From an uncultured Ruminococcus sp. (GTDB lineage: Bacteria; Bacillota; Clostridia; Oscillospirales; Acutalibacteraceae): a stretch of DNA of 64,000 bases. The translations under genes were made by a program, and so were the position numbers. Where the stretch lies: assembly GCA_902778175.1 (NCBI GenBank), contig CACYWT010000019.1:1-64000 (forward strand), in the 5' to 3' direction. Numbering within the stretch: the stretch's first letter is position 1; each line of letters begins with the position of its first letter. The notes under the pieces were generated by a model. That model was not told the origin of the DNA. It ran no database searches and worked only from the letters and a program-made list of their open reading frames with translations. Of the stretch, positions 8,382-16,622 are shown piece by piece.

Positions 8382-9314
8382 TCAGTTAGAAAACAACGGT
8401 GTTGAATAATATCTGTCGCCGCTGTCCGGAAGAAGAGCAACGATCGTCTTTCCCTTGTTTTCGGGTCTTGCGGCAAGCTCAAGCGCAGCAAACAGCGCAG
8501 CTCCGGAGGATATTCCCACCGACAGTCCTTCCTTCTTTGCAAGATACCTTGACGTTTCAAAGGCATCATCATTTGCGACGGTAAATACTTCGTCATATAC
8601 TCCTGTATTCAGTACGTCAGGCACAAAGCCTGCGCCGATACCCTGTATCTTATGCGGTCCTGCAGTTCCCTTTGAAAGCACCGGAGAGCTTTCAGGCTCA
8701 ACGGCAACGACCTTTACTTCGGGATTGCGCTCCTTGAGGTATTCACCGACGCCCGTTACCGTTCCGCCTGTGCCTACGCCTGCAACGAAAATATCGACCT
8801 TGCCGTCGGTATCCTCCCATATTTCCGGACCGGTAGAAGCCTTGTGAGCCGCCGGATTTGCAGGATTGACGAACTGTCCGGGAATGAAGCTGTTTTCTAT
8901 CTCCTGTGAAAGCTCCTTAGCCTTTTCTATTGCGCCCTTCATACCCTTTGAACCGTCAGTAAGAACGATCTCGGCGCCGTAGAATTTCAATATATTTCTT
9001 CTTTCGACGCTCATGGTTTCGGGCATGGTGATGATAAGACGGTATCCCTTTGACGCAGCAATAGCAGCAAGTCCTATTCCTGTATTGCCCGATGTCGGTT
9101 CGATAAGCGTCGTACCCTCATTAATAAGACCCTTTGCCTCTGCGTCCTCGATCATCGCCTTGGCGATCCTGTCTTTGACGCTTCCTGCCGGATTGAAATA
9201 CTCCAGCTTGATAAGAACAGTTGCATCAAGCTGCTTGTCCTTCTCTACATTTACCGCCTCTACAAGAGGTGTTTTTCCGATAAGATCCGTTATTCCCTTG
9301 ATAATTTTAGCCAT
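8382..9314 (-). CDS. cysK: Cysteine synthase A (O-acetylserine thiol-lyase)
   Basis: This PLP enzyme makes L-cysteine from O-acetylserine and sulfide. The PLP lysine is Lys47 in [10 protein letters not shown], the phosphate-binding loop is GTGGTVTG, and the substrate loop TSGNTG lies at 74-79. Length (310) is normal. The start at 9314 ([10 protein letters not shown]) is preferred over a longer frame because AAGGAGG lies just upstream. It is 13 bp downstream of metY and clearly cotranscribed with it. The shared upstream region carries an Rrf2-type site and a structured leader, so both genes are probably sulfur-regulated (inference). Confidence 0.96.
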   Translation of the reverse strand: MAKIIKGITDLIGKTPLVEAVNVEKDKQLDATVLIKLEYFNPAGSVKDRIAKAMIEDAEAKGLINEGTTLIEPTSGNTGIGLAAIAASKGYRLIITMPETMSVERRNILKFYGAEIVLTDGSKGMKGAIEKAKELSQEIENSFIPGQFVNPANPAAHKASTGPEIWEDTDGKVDIFVAGVGTGGTVTGVGEYLKERNPEVKVVAVEPESSPVLSKGTAGPHKIQGIGAGFVPDVLNTGVYDEVFTVANDDAFETSRYLAKKEGLSVGISSGAALFAALELAARPENKGKTIVALLPDSGDRYYSTPLFSN

Positions 9315-9327
9315 GATAAATTCCTCC

Positions 9328-10611
9328 TTAATTGATCGCCGCAAAGGCATTGTTCAGATCTTCTATAATATCATCTATATGCTCCGTACCTATGGAAAGA
9401 CGGATAGTATTCTCAAAAATACCCTGATCGCTGAGTTCCTCAGCAGAAAGCTGCGAATGTGTTGTTGACGCCGGGTGGATCACAAGGCTCTTTACGTCAG
9501 CAACATTTGCAAGCAGTGAAAAGATTTTCAGATTATCAATGAATTTCCATGCCTGCTCCCTGCCACCTTTGATATTGAACGTAAATATCGAACCCCCTCC
9601 GTTCGGGAAGTACTTCTTATAAAGCTCATGATCCGGATGATCGGAAAGCGACGGATGATTTACCTTTTCAACAAGAGGATGACTGCTGAGATACTCCACT
9701 ACCTTCTTTGTATTTTCGGCGTGTCTTTCCAGACGGAGAGAAAGAGTTTCAACTCCCTGCAAAAGCAGGAATGCATTGAACGGTGAGATCGCTGCTCCGG
9801 TATCACGGAGAAGAATAGCTCTGATATATGTTACGAAGGCTGCCGCACCGACTGCATCATAGAATGATACGCCGTGGTAGCTCGGGTTCGGATCGGCAAT
9901 ATTCGGATATTTGCCGCTTGCCTTCCAGTTGAATTTTCCTGATTCAACAATGATGCCGCCGAGTGTCGTACCGTGACCGCCTATGAATTTCGTAGCGGAA
10001 TGAACAACTATATCCGCGCCGTGTTCTATCGGTCTGATAAGATAAGGTGTGCCGAAGGTATTGTCAACAACGACCGGCAGACCATGCTTGTGGGCTATCT
10101 CTGCAATAGCGTCGATATCCGGGATATCGCTGTTCGGATTGCCGAGGGTTTCAAGGTAGATCGCCCTTGTATTTTCCCGGATCGCGCCTTCGACCTCGTT
10201 AAGATCGTGAGCGTCAACAAATGTCGTGCTTATGCCGAACTGCGGCAGAGTGTGAGAAAGAAGATTGTAGCTTCCGCCGTAAATGGTCTTCTGAGCCACG
10301 ATATGACCGCCGTTTGCAGCAAGAGCCTCTATTGTATAGGTTATGGCTGCTGCGCCGGAAGAAAGCGCCAGAGCCGCGCTGCCACCCTCTAAAGCAGCAA
10401 GTCTTTTTTCAAGCACATCCTGAGTGGAGTTTGTCAGTCTGCCGTAGATGTTTCCGGCATCTGCGAGGCCGAAGCGATCTGCGGCATGCTGACTGTTATG
10501 GAATACATAGGAGGTTGTCTGATAGATCGGTACCGCTCTTGAATCCGTAGCGGGATCTGCCTGTTCCTGACCGACGTGTAACTGTAATGTTTCAAATTTA
10601 TAATTGCTCAT
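9328..10611 (-). CDS. metY: O-acetylhomoserine sulfhydrylase (O-acetylhomoserine aminocarboxypropyltransferase)
   Basis: This Cys/Met-metabolism PLP enzyme forms homocysteine from O-acetylhomoserine and sulfide. Family marks include the N-terminal [11 protein letters not shown] residues in [10 protein letters not shown], and the PLP lysine in [15 protein letters not shown] (about residue 205). The length of about 427 residues and the insertion around [14 protein letters not shown] fit MetY rather than cystathionine gamma-synthase. The start at 10611 is chosen because AAAGGAG lies 10 bases upstream; the longer frame to 10644 reads through the RBS. It is first in a two-gene unit with cysK. The 286-nt leader contains a folded element ending in an intrinsic terminator (10676-10708). 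Confidence 0.95.
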   Translation of the reverse strand: MSNYKFETLQLHVGQEQADPATDSRAVPIYQTTSYVFHNSQHAADRFGLADAGNIYGRLTNSTQDVLEKRLAALEGGSAALALSSGAAAITYTIEALAANGGHIVAQKTIYGGSYNLLSHTLPQFGISTTFVDAHDLNEVEGAIRENTRAIYLETLGNPNSDIPDIDAIAEIAHKHGLPVVVDNTFGTPYLIRPIEHGADIVVHSATKFIGGHGTTLGGIIVESGKFNWKASGKYPNIADPNPSYHGVSFYDAVGAAAFVTYIRAILLRDTGAAISPFNAFLLLQGVETLSLRLERHAENTKKVVEYLSSHPLVEKVNHPSLSDHPDHELYKKYFPNGGGSIFTFNIKGGREQAWKFIDNLKIFSLLANVADVKSLVIHPASTTHSQLSAEELSDQGIFENTIRLSIGTEHIDDIIEDLNNAFAAIN

Positions 10612-10675
10612 GTTTATTATCTCCTTTTTATAAATAAATTTCAATATGATATCAAGAATTATTTCCGGTTTTCAT

Positions 10676-10805
10676 AAAAAAACCGGGGGCTTTTCGGAAA
10701 GCTCCCGGACAAATGGCTCACGATGTCATACATCAGCAACATCGCATCGAAAGGAGGCGCAAGGGCTTACCGCCGAACGCTCCTGCCACATTATATGCCC
10801 GGGAG
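10676..10805 (-). ncRNA. Structured metY leader: candidate riboswitch or attenuator, family not recognised
   Basis: Read on the minus strand, CTCCCGGGCA (10805-10796) can pair with TGTCCGGGAG (10711-10702), extended inward by TGGC (10788-10785) with GCCA (10717-10714). This closes a three-way junction with two arms. Arm one is AGGAGCG (10784-10778) with CGCCTCCT (10759-10752) and an inner GGC/GCC. Arm two is CGATGT (10744-10739) with ACATCG (10726-10721). The 3' strand of the closing stem is also the 5' strand of a terminator (CCGGGAGCTTT with AAAGCCCCCGG, then seven U). The two folds are mutually exclusive, which is the logic of a transcriptional switch where the junction favours expression. 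I do not see SAM-I, T-box, cobalamin, SAH or THF consensus segments. The ligand is unknown. Confidence 0.6.
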
Positions 10806-10903
10806 TATAACATTCGACAACACATCATTTTATTCTGCTTTGATTTAATAATGTCAAGCATTTTAATGACCCCTTTCTTTGTTCTGTTCCTTTGAACGAA
10901 TAT

Positions 10904-10937
10904 ATAATAACACCTTTTACCTACCGTGTCAATAGGT
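10904..10937 (-). promoter_or_regulatory. metY-cysK promoter with Rrf2-type operator (site A)
   Basis: On the minus strand TTGACA (10932-10927) and TATTAT (10909-10904) are spaced by 17 bp. The plus-strand sequence ACCTACCGTGTCAATAGGT (10919-10937) covers the -35 box. It matches sites near iscS (12567-12585) and iscR (12619-12636). Overlap with -35 suggests repression by the Rrf2 protein encoded at 12697. Confidence 0.65.
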
Positions 10938-10951
10938 TTTTGAAAAATTTT

Positions 10952-11323
10952 TTATTTTTTATTTTTATAATCATCAATTGCCGCCTGAATAGCCTCCTCC
11001 GCAAGAACGGAGCAATGCATCTTATAATCCGGAAGTCCGTCCAGAGCCTCGGCTACCGCCTTATTTGTCAGCTTCATTGCATCTTCAAGCTTCTGTCCCT
11101 TGATAAGCTCTGTCGCCATAGAGCTTGACGCTATTGCGCTGGCGCAGCCGAAAGTCTCGAATTTCACGTCAGTAATAACATCATCATCTATCTTGAGATA
11201 CATTTTCATAATATCTCCGCATTTCGCATTTCCTACCTCGCCAACACCGTCGGCGTCCTCTATGATCCCGACATTTCTCGGATTCATAAAATGATCCATT
11301 ACCTTTTCGCTGTATAAAGCCAT
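10952..11323 (-). CDS. iscU: Iron-sulfur cluster scaffold protein (NifU/IscU type)
   Basis: The 123-residue protein is the N-terminal NifU/IscU scaffold, on which [2Fe-2S] clusters are built from sulfur delivered by IscS. The three ligand cysteines are Cys35 (NAKCGD, with Asp37), Cys60 (FGCASAIASSS) and Cys104 (HCSVLAEEA). AAGGAGG supports the start. It lies 12 bp after iscS, forming a minimal iscSU operon of the Gram-positive/epsilonproteobacterial kind without iscA, hscBA or fdx. The Lys-rich AT-rich end runs into the metY upstream region. Confidence 0.95.
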   Translation of the reverse strand: MALYSEKVMDHFMNPRNVGIIEDADGVGEVGNAKCGDIMKMYLKIDDDVITDVKFETFGCASAIASSSMATELIKGQKLEDAMKLTNKAVAEALDGLPDYKMHCSVLAEEAIQAAIDDYKNKK

Positions 11324-11335
11324 GATATGTCCTCC

Positions 11336-12523
11336 TTAAAGAATAAATTCCCTTTTGCCAGTCATAAGATCGCGCCATACCGGAGAAAAGCTCCGCAGGT
11401 ATTCAACGACCTCTTTTACACTGCCGATGATATAATCGGCTTCCTCCATAGTTATATCCTCACCGATACTGAGTCTGAGCGAACCGTGGGCTACGTCATG
11501 GATACGCCCGATCGAAAGCAGAACATGGCTCGGATCAAGCGCGCCGGAAGTGCAGGCGCTGCCCGATGATGCGCTTATACCCTTTTTATCAAGGAGTATG
11601 AGCAATGATTCGCCCTCTATTCCCTCAAAGCTGAAATTGACATTTCCCGAAAGGCGGCTTTCAGCGTCGCCGTTCAGTGCGCTGTGAGGTATGCGGGAAA
11701 GACCCTCTATCAGATGATCCCTTATTACAGTTTTATGCGCATTATGCTTTTCCATGCCGTCGATGCTTTCTCTGAGCGCGGCTGTCATTCCTGCGATAGC
11801 CGGAAGATTTTCCGTACCTGCGCGCTTTCCGCGCTCCTGTGCGCCGCCCTCGATAAGATTGCTCAGCACTATACCCTTACGGAAATAAAGGAATCCCGTT
11901 CCTCTCGGTCCGTGAAATTTATGCGCCGACGCAGAAAGCATATCAATGCTTTGCTCTTTGACATCTATCGGAATATGTCCGACCGCCTGTACTGCGTCCG
12001 TATGGAACAATACTCCGCGGCTCCTGCAAAGCTCTCCTATCTCCTTTATCGGCTGGATCGTACCTATCTCATTATTGGCTGTCATTATTGTAACAAGGCA
12101 GGTATCGTCCCTGAGCGCATTTTCAAGCTCGGAAACCCTCACTATTCCGTTTTCATGAACGGGCAGCAAAGTCACTTCAAAACCGTTCTTCTCCAGTTTT
12201 TTCAGAGTATGAAGTATTGCATGATGCTCGAATGCAGAAGATATGATATGAGTTTTTCCCTTTCTTTTGCCGATCATTGCGGCAGAAAGCAACGCCTGAT
12301 TATCGGATTCACTTCCTCCGGAGGTGAAGATTATCTCCCTCGGCTCAGCATTGATCATAGCGGCGATCTGTGCGCGGGAATCCTCAAGCTTTTCCTTTGC
12401 CCTCTGTCCGAGAATATAAAGGCTGGAAGGGTTGCCGGGATAGTTTTTCATTGTGTCAAGCATTGCGTCCGCAGCAGCCTGACAGATCACAGTAGTCGCG
12501 GCATTATCTGCATATATATTCAT
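11336..12523 (-). CDS. iscS: Cysteine desulfurase (NifS/IscS type)
   Basis: This PLP enzyme releases sulfur from L-cysteine as a persulfide and hands it to IscU. The start MNIYADNAATT is diagnostic, the PLP lysine is Lys202 in SASAHKFHGP, and the catalytic loop SGSACTSG has Cys324. The length is 395 residues. The C-terminal tail of about 15 residues (SPVWRDLMTGKREFIL) extends beyond the core. It is the first gene of iscSU and is transcribed divergently from the Rrf2 regulator. Its promoter holds site B, so it is very likely controlled by that regulator in response to cluster or cysteine status. Confidence 0.96.
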   Translation of the reverse strand: MNIYADNAATTVICQAAADAMLDTMKNYPGNPSSLYILGQRAKEKLEDSRAQIAAMINAEPREIIFTSGGSESDNQALLSAAMIGKRKGKTHIISSAFEHHAILHTLKKLEKNGFEVTLLPVHENGIVRVSELENALRDDTCLVTIMTANNEIGTIQPIKEIGELCRSRGVLFHTDAVQAVGHIPIDVKEQSIDMLSASAHKFHGPRGTGFLYFRKGIVLSNLIEGGAQERGKRAGTENLPAIAGMTAALRESIDGMEKHNAHKTVIRDHLIEGLSRIPHSALNGDAESRLSGNVNFSFEGIEGESLLILLDKKGISASSGSACTSGALDPSHVLLSIGRIHDVAHGSLRLSIGEDITMEEADYIIGSVKEVVEYLRSFSPVWRDLMTGKREFIL

Positions 12524-12551
12524 TTTATCACGTCCTCTCTTTGACTTCTAC

Positions 12552-12585
12552 ATTATACAACCTATTACCCACTATGTCAATAGGT
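12552..12585 (-). promoter_or_regulatory. iscSU promoter with Rrf2-type operator (site B)
   Basis: On the minus strand TTGACA (12580-12575) and TATAAT (12557-12552) are spaced by 17 bp, perfect consensus. ACCCACTATGTCAATAGGT at 12567-12585 aligns base for base with site A in the right half. Confidence 0.7.
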
Positions 12586-12603
12586 TTTTATTAAATAATT
12601 ATA

Positions 12604-12636
12604 TTGATTTACCCATTTACCTATGTTACAATAGGT
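12604..12636 (+). promoter_or_regulatory. iscR promoter with Rrf2-type operator (site C)
   Basis: TTGATT (12604-12609) and TACAAT (12627-12632) are spaced by 17 bp. The most symmetric copy of the motif, ACCTATGTTACAATAGGT, spans 12619-12636 and overlaps the -10 box, implying autorepression. Confidence 0.7.
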
Positions 12637-12696
12637 ATAAAGGCAAAATATTTTATAGAAAGCCGAATGACCGCAAAAATACAAGGAGTGAAAATC

Positions 12697-13092
12697 ATGA
12701 TTTCAACAAAAGGACGCTATGCGCTGAGGGTAATGATAGACCTTGCGCGCAACAGCGGCGAGGGCTATATCCCGCTAAAGGATATTGCAGAAAGAGGGCA
12801 GATATCAAAAAAATATCTGGAGATCATCGTCAGGGAGCTTGTCGGCGCAAAGCTTCTGACAGGAGTAAGCGGCAAAGGCGGCGGCTACAGGCTGTCGAGA
12901 GCGCCGGAAGACTATTCCGTAGGGGAAATACTTGAGGTGACGGAAGGTTCCCTTGCAGTAGTTGCCTGCCTTGCAAACGGCGCTCAGGAATGTCCGAGGG
13001 CGACCGGCTGCGACACCCTGCCGATGTGGTCGGAGCTGAACAGTATCATACACGATTATTTTTACAAAAAGAAATTATCCGACCTGCTATGA
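12697..13092 (+). CDS. iscR: Rrf2-family regulator, IscR type (Fe-S sensing)
   Basis: The 131-residue winged-helix protein begins MISTKGRYALRVMIDLA, the standard Rrf2 opening. The wing motif KGGGYRLSR is at 60-68. Three cysteines, Cys91, Cys99 and Cys105 (ending CPRATGCDTL), match the cluster-ligand trio of IscR, unlike CymR, which lacks it. The start at 12697 is set by AAGGAG; a longer frame to 12604 runs through the promoter. It is divergent from iscSU with a 173-bp shared control region. Sites A, B and C suggest it controls its own gene, iscSU and metY-cysK, thus joining Fe-S assembly and cysteine/methionine synthesis. Confidence 0.92.
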   Translation: MISTKGRYALRVMIDLARNSGEGYIPLKDIAERGQISKKYLEIIVRELVGAKLLTGVSGKGGGYRLSRAPEDYSVGEILEVTEGSLAVVACLANGAQECPRATGCDTLPMWSELNSIIHDYFYKKKLSDLL

Positions 13093-13095
13093 GAA

Positions 13096-13128
13096 AAGGG
13101 ACGCTGCATAATACAGCGTCCTTTTTTA
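13096..13128 (+). terminator. Terminator of iscR
   Basis: GGACGCTG and CAGCGTCC pair across a 7-nt loop and are followed by six T, just after the stop codon. Confidence 0.9.
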
Positions 13129-13212
13129 TGTAAGCACTGATCAGATCAAGTGCCTGTATTGCGCAGCAGGAGTGCTTGACCGCACAGGACAATCAAGCAG
13201 CATCTTTAATAA

Positions 13213-13256
13213 TAAAAAACCGACAGACACAGCCTTTCAGCCGTATCTGTCGGAAT
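13213..13256 (-). terminator. Terminator of the starch-binding surface protein gene
   Basis: On the minus strand CCGACAGA and TCTGTCGG pair and a T-run (complement of AAAAAA at 13214-13219) follows. The 13131-13212 stretch between this and the iscR terminator shows no gene. Confidence 0.8.
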
Positions 13257-13288
13257 TTTAATTTAATTCAAGTCAGCTTGATATGAAA

Positions 13289-15607
13289 TCAAACTTCTTC
13301 CTTCTTCTTGGAAGCGAGTACAACTGCGCCGAGAGCTGCAGCTGCAACTGCTACGAAGATAGCTGCCATTGTGAAGTCGCCTGTCTTCGGAACGTCGTTG
13401 CTTCCGTCAGGAGTATTGTTGTTATCAGCCGGTCCATCTGTATCCTTGGGCTCGTCGTTGTTATCCGGAATCGGATCTACTGTGCTGGGCTCGTCAGTCG
13501 GATCAGTTGTAGGATCAGTTGTGGGATCAGTTGTAGGATCGATAACCTTGTTGCCTTCGATTACTTCTTCTACATACTTACCTTCATAGTTCTCTGCGTA
13601 ATCCTTCCACTCGCCTTCGCTGAGCTTGAACTTTGTCTTGTCAACGCCGCGGCCCTTCTCATAGTCATCTTCAAATACGCCGGTGATCGTCGGAACATAA
13701 ATCATACCAGCCTGTGCAACTGCATCAAACTTAAGATCCTGAGTCTGATAGCCTGTTTCGCCAGCGTGGATCTGATCGTCGCTCTTACCGCTGTTGAAGA
13801 TAATGTTTGTAGCACCAAACGGAATTCTGATCTGCCAGATATCTGTATCCGGAATCTGAGTCATCTTTGTGCCCGGGAACTTAGTCGGAGCGTGGTTAAC
13901 TGTTACGCCGTCTTCACCGATGATCGGCTGACCATTTTCATCAAGCTCTTCTTCCCAACCGAAGTCATTGTTTTCAAGGTCGTAAGTTCTGCCGTAGGAA
14001 GTCTCCCACCAGTAAGCATAAACTTCATCCCACTTTGTCTGTGAGTTGTCGAAGAATATATAGTCGCCTATCTGTGTTGTATAATCCTCTGTGGGCTCAG
14101 TTGTCGGATCTGTTGTCGGATCATCTGTCGGATCGTCTGTCGGATCATCTGTCGGATCGTCTGTCGGATCGTCTGTCGGATCCTGAGCCTTCTTATATTC
14201 AAACTCGAATACTTCGCCTTCGTCAGCTACCGGTGCTTCAACTGTGGGAAGGTCTACCCACTCACCGTCGCTGTACTTCATGCCGTTGTCGCCGTTCTTC
14301 TCATGATCGTCAGCGCTTGCAACATACATCTTACCGCCCTGATCAGCAGCAGTTACAGCAATATCAGTTGTCTGATCCTTCTTGTTGTCAGCTGTTGCAT
14401 CAGCATCTGAAACGAGGTTGTTGAAGATGATGTGAGCTGTGCCTTCGTCAAGCTTTACAGCCCAAACGTCTGTATCGCCGATCTGAGTACAAGCGCTTCC
14501 CGGCCATCCGCCGTAGATCTCGGAGGGCTCCCATGTGTAAGCACCAACTGTTGCCCAGCCTGAAACAGAGTTATCATAGAAGAAATAGTTGCTTGTATCT
14601 TCGCCAAGCTGTTCCTTAGCCATAGCAGCTATGTCAACTTCCTCTTCAGCAGCAGGCTCATCTATCCATTCGCCGTCGCTGTACTTCATGCCGTTGTCGC
14701 CGTTCTTTTCATGTGACTCGGTGTCAACTTCATAGATCTTACCGCCCTGATCAGCAGCAGTTACAGCAATATCACTTGTCTGATCCTTCTTGTTGTCAGC
14801 TGTTGCCTCAGCATCTGAAACGAGGTTGTTGAAGATGATGTGAGCTGTGCCTTCGTCAAGCTTTACAGCCCAGATATCTGTACCCTCGATCTGAGTACAA
14901 GCGCTTCCAGGCCATCCGCCGTAGATCTCGCTGGGCTCCCATGTGTAAGCACCAACTGTTGCCCACTGTGAATTTGTGTTATCAAAGAAGAAGTAGTTGC
15001 TTGCATCTTCGCCGAGCTGTGCAGAAGCCTTCTCAGCAAATGTCTGCTTAGCTTCGCCGCTGCCTGAGCCGTCTACAAATTCATATTTGCACTCCCAGAG
15101 CTGTCCATAGTAAATCTTTGACTTAGCTTCATCAGAGTCGCCTTCATCAAAAGCTTCTGCCGGAAGAGGACCGTTCTTTGTTGTGTCAAGTGTTACCTTT
15201 ACTGTAACTGTATCGCCTACTGCTGCAGGAAGTGAGCAGTTAACCTGGCTGTTCATGTAGCGGAAATAATCTGCATCCCATGCGCCCCAGCTGTCTTCCC
15301 AATCACCGTCAGCGCGAACCTTGAATTCGATATGATCCTTGTTATCGCCTGCCATCTGATCTTCGTTCAGAGTAGTTCTGAATGTAACCTCGAATACACC
15401 ATCTCCGTTTTCATCGGTCATGGGGATATCTTCCATATCGCCCCAGCCTGTAATGCTGCCGACTACGCCGAGCTTGTGATTCTGTGTATAGCTGAGAGCT
15501 TCTTCTTCTGTCTTGATTTTATCTCTGCCAGCGAAAGCTGTTACAGCAGTCATAGAGCTGAGAAGTGTAGCGCAAAGAGCTATACCGATAATCTTCTTTA
15601 CCTGCAT
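13289..15607 (-). CDS. Sortase-anchored surface protein with three CBM26-like starch-binding modules
   Basis: The 772-residue product begins with a signal peptide (residues 1-27, ending AVTAFA). An N-terminal beta-sandwich-like domain follows (VVGSITGWGDMED, then FKVRADGDWEDSWG), similar to modules in starch-utilisation proteins. Two nearly identical CBM26-like modules cover about 200-315 and 335-450, each with an FFDN..S.WATVGAYTWEP core. A PTDD-repeat linker leads to a third, divergent module (about 512-670, IFFDNSQTKWDEVYAYWWE) closely related to the esterase module at 3515-5305. A second PTTDPT linker precedes the sorting signal VPKTGD near 737, a hydrophobic helix and KKKEEV. The protein has no catalytic domain, so its role is probably adhesion to starch. 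The start at 15607 is fixed by AGGAGG; the longer frame is not supported. It is monocistronic with its own promoter. Confidence 0.9.
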   Translation of the reverse strand: MQVKKIIGIALCATLLSSMTAVTAFAGRDKIKTEEEALSYTQNHKLGVVGSITGWGDMEDIPMTDENGDGVFEVTFRTTLNEDQMAGDNKDHIEFKVRADGDWEDSWGAWDADYFRYMNSQVNCSLPAAVGDTVTVKVTLDTTKNGPLPAEAFDEGDSDEAKSKIYYGQLWECKYEFVDGSGSGEAKQTFAEKASAQLGEDASNYFFFDNTNSQWATVGAYTWEPSEIYGGWPGSACTQIEGTDIWAVKLDEGTAHIIFNNLVSDAEATADNKKDQTSDIAVTAADQGGKIYEVDTESHEKNGDNGMKYSDGEWIDEPAAEEEVDIAAMAKEQLGEDTSNYFFYDNSVSGWATVGAYTWEPSEIYGGWPGSACTQIGDTDVWAVKLDEGTAHIIFNNLVSDADATADNKKDQTTDIAVTAADQGGKMYVASADDHEKNGDNGMKYSDGEWVDLPTVEAPVADEGEVFEFEYKKAQDPTDDPTDDPTDDPTDDPTDDPTTDPTTEPTEDYTTQIGDYIFFDNSQTKWDEVYAYWWETSYGRTYDLENNDFGWEEELDENGQPIIGEDGVTVNHAPTKFPGTKMTQIPDTDIWQIRIPFGATNIIFNSGKSDDQIHAGETGYQTQDLKFDAVAQAGMIYVPTITGVFEDDYEKGRGVDKTKFKLSEGEWKDYAENYEGKYVEEVIEGNKVIDPTTDPTTDPTTDPTDEPSTVDPIPDNNDEPKDTDGPADNNNTPDGSNDVPKTGDFTMAAIFVAVAAAALGAVVLASKKKEEV
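14265..15020 (-). repeat. Tandem duplication of a CBM26-encoding segment
   Basis: The DNA at 14265-14612 and 14672-15020 is nearly the same base for base, including silent positions, over about 345 bp. The short region of difference is around the AADQGGK.Y..D/E.HEKNGDN part. Such similarity points to a recent duplication or ongoing gene conversion within the gene. The PTDD linker at about 14100-14185 is itself a 12-bp tandem repeat. Confidence 0.85.
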
Positions 15608-15683
15608 AATAATCTTCCTCCTGATTAAAAATTTGTTCGTAAAGCATAAAGGGCAATTTACCCCTACTGCTTTATCTTTCTTG

Positions 15684-15712
15684 ATTATACAACCAAAAAA
15701 ACAAAATTGCAA
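15684..15712 (-). promoter_or_regulatory. Promoter of the starch-binding surface protein gene
   Basis: On the minus strand TTGCAA (15712-15707) and TATAAT (15689-15684) are spaced by 17 bp. The rest of the 15608-16052 gap is very AT-rich, and I see no gene or further clear structure in it. Confidence 0.7.
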
Positions 15713-15978
15713 GCAAAAAGTATCGTATTTTAATTTATTTATTTTCCAATTAACTCACTTTTTGTGCATTTTGACAGTTTTTGTTAACTATTTATTATTT
15801 GAAATCTTTGTCAGATATTTTTTATTGTTTATTTCCTACAAATAACCATATTAATTATTGTAAGTTTTGACTTTTCACTTTGTTACAATTTTATCAATTT
15901 TTTTACATATCATACTTGGAAAACGGCTTGTTTTCAACATTTTTACGGTCTTTTGTTGATATCCGGGCTGTAAAATGA

Positions 15979-16006
15979 TTGACTTTTATACATTTTGTTA
16001 TATAAT
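15979..16006 (+). promoter_or_regulatory. Promoter of the zinc-ribbon membrane protein gene
   Basis: TTGACT (15979-15984) and TATAAT (16001-16006) are spaced by 16 bp, about 47 bp before the start codon. Confidence 0.65.
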
Positions 16007-16052
16007 GATAGATATATCAGATACATCAATAATGTTTACAAGGAGTAATAAA

Positions 16053-16568
16053 ATGAAATACTGCTCAAAATGCAAAAAGCTTTACAATAATGATACCCTG
16101 ACCCACTGCGCCGACTGTTCGCGCAGGCTGATCTCTGACCCGCACTATTCATCGCCAGTCAGGCTTGTCACTGCCAACGGTTTTGAATTTGAGCGTATCC
16201 GCGCCGCTATCGACAGCGCAGAAATACCATATTCATATCAGGAGGCAAAAAACGACACCGGGATCCAGATACTCAATTCCGCTCCTCCGGAGAACTGCGA
16301 CATATTTGTTCCGCTGAACGCATATCGTGACGCGGTCGATATTCTCATAGGCATAGGCGCATTGAATGATGTTCCCGTGGAGCTGAGCGAACAGGATATC
16401 AATAAGCTGAAAGACGATACCAAAAAAGCAAAGGAAGAAGAACTGCCCGAAGACAAAGCAAGACTTATCCGTATACTCAGCATTATCGCATTCCTGATAG
16501 TTCTTGCCGGCGTAGCCTTTGCGACGGACGCTCTCACAGGCTGGATAAAGAGCCTGATCGGAATGTAA
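16053..16568 (+). CDS. Zinc-ribbon protein with one C-terminal membrane helix
   Basis: The 171-residue product opens with a CxxC...CxxC zinc ribbon (YCSKCKKLY, then HCADCSRRL). A middle domain, about 35-115, resembles the DUF2007 'signal-transducing' fold (VRLVTANGFEFERIRAAIDSAEIPY, named here by position only, then CDIFVPLNAYRDAVDIL). An acidic/lysine helix and a single transmembrane segment (about 143-165) end the protein. It would sit on the inner face of the membrane. The function is unknown. The start at 16053 is supported by AAGGAG; the longer frame to 15975 overlaps the promoter. It is convergent with the pilus operon. Confidence 0.75.
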   Translation: MKYCSKCKKLYNNDTLTHCADCSRRLISDPHYSSPVRLVTANGFEFERIRAAIDSAEIPYSYQEAKNDTGIQILNSAPPENCDIFVPLNAYRDAVDILIGIGALNDVPVELSEQDINKLKDDTKKAKEEELPEDKARLIRILSIIAFLIVLAGVAFATDALTGWIKSLIGM

Positions 16569-16584
16569 ACGATCCATTATAAGA

Positions 16585-16622
16585 AAAACGGCTGCCGCAT
16601 TTTATTGCGACAGCCTGTTTCA
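16585..16622. terminator. Bidirectional terminator between zinc-ribbon gene and pilus operon
   Basis: GGCTGCCGCA (16590-16599) pairs with TGCGACAGCC (16606-16615). T-rich sequence follows on both strands, so it can end both convergent units. The stem resembles the rpoC terminator at 62246. Confidence 0.85.

Noticed and set aside
10676..10805. SAM-I riboswitch or T-box before metY
   Set aside because: The GAUGAAACC-like core of SAM-I and the T-box antiterminator sequence are absent. The structure is reported as unassigned instead.
13131..13212. Possible small RNA between two terminators
   Set aside because: Only an imperfect CAAGTGC/GTGCTTG pairing is seen, with no promoter.
13283..14044. 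Cysteine-rich plus-strand ORF of 253 codons
   Set aside because: It is antisense to the starch-binding surface protein, which has clear domains and an RBS. The ORF has no homology-like features.
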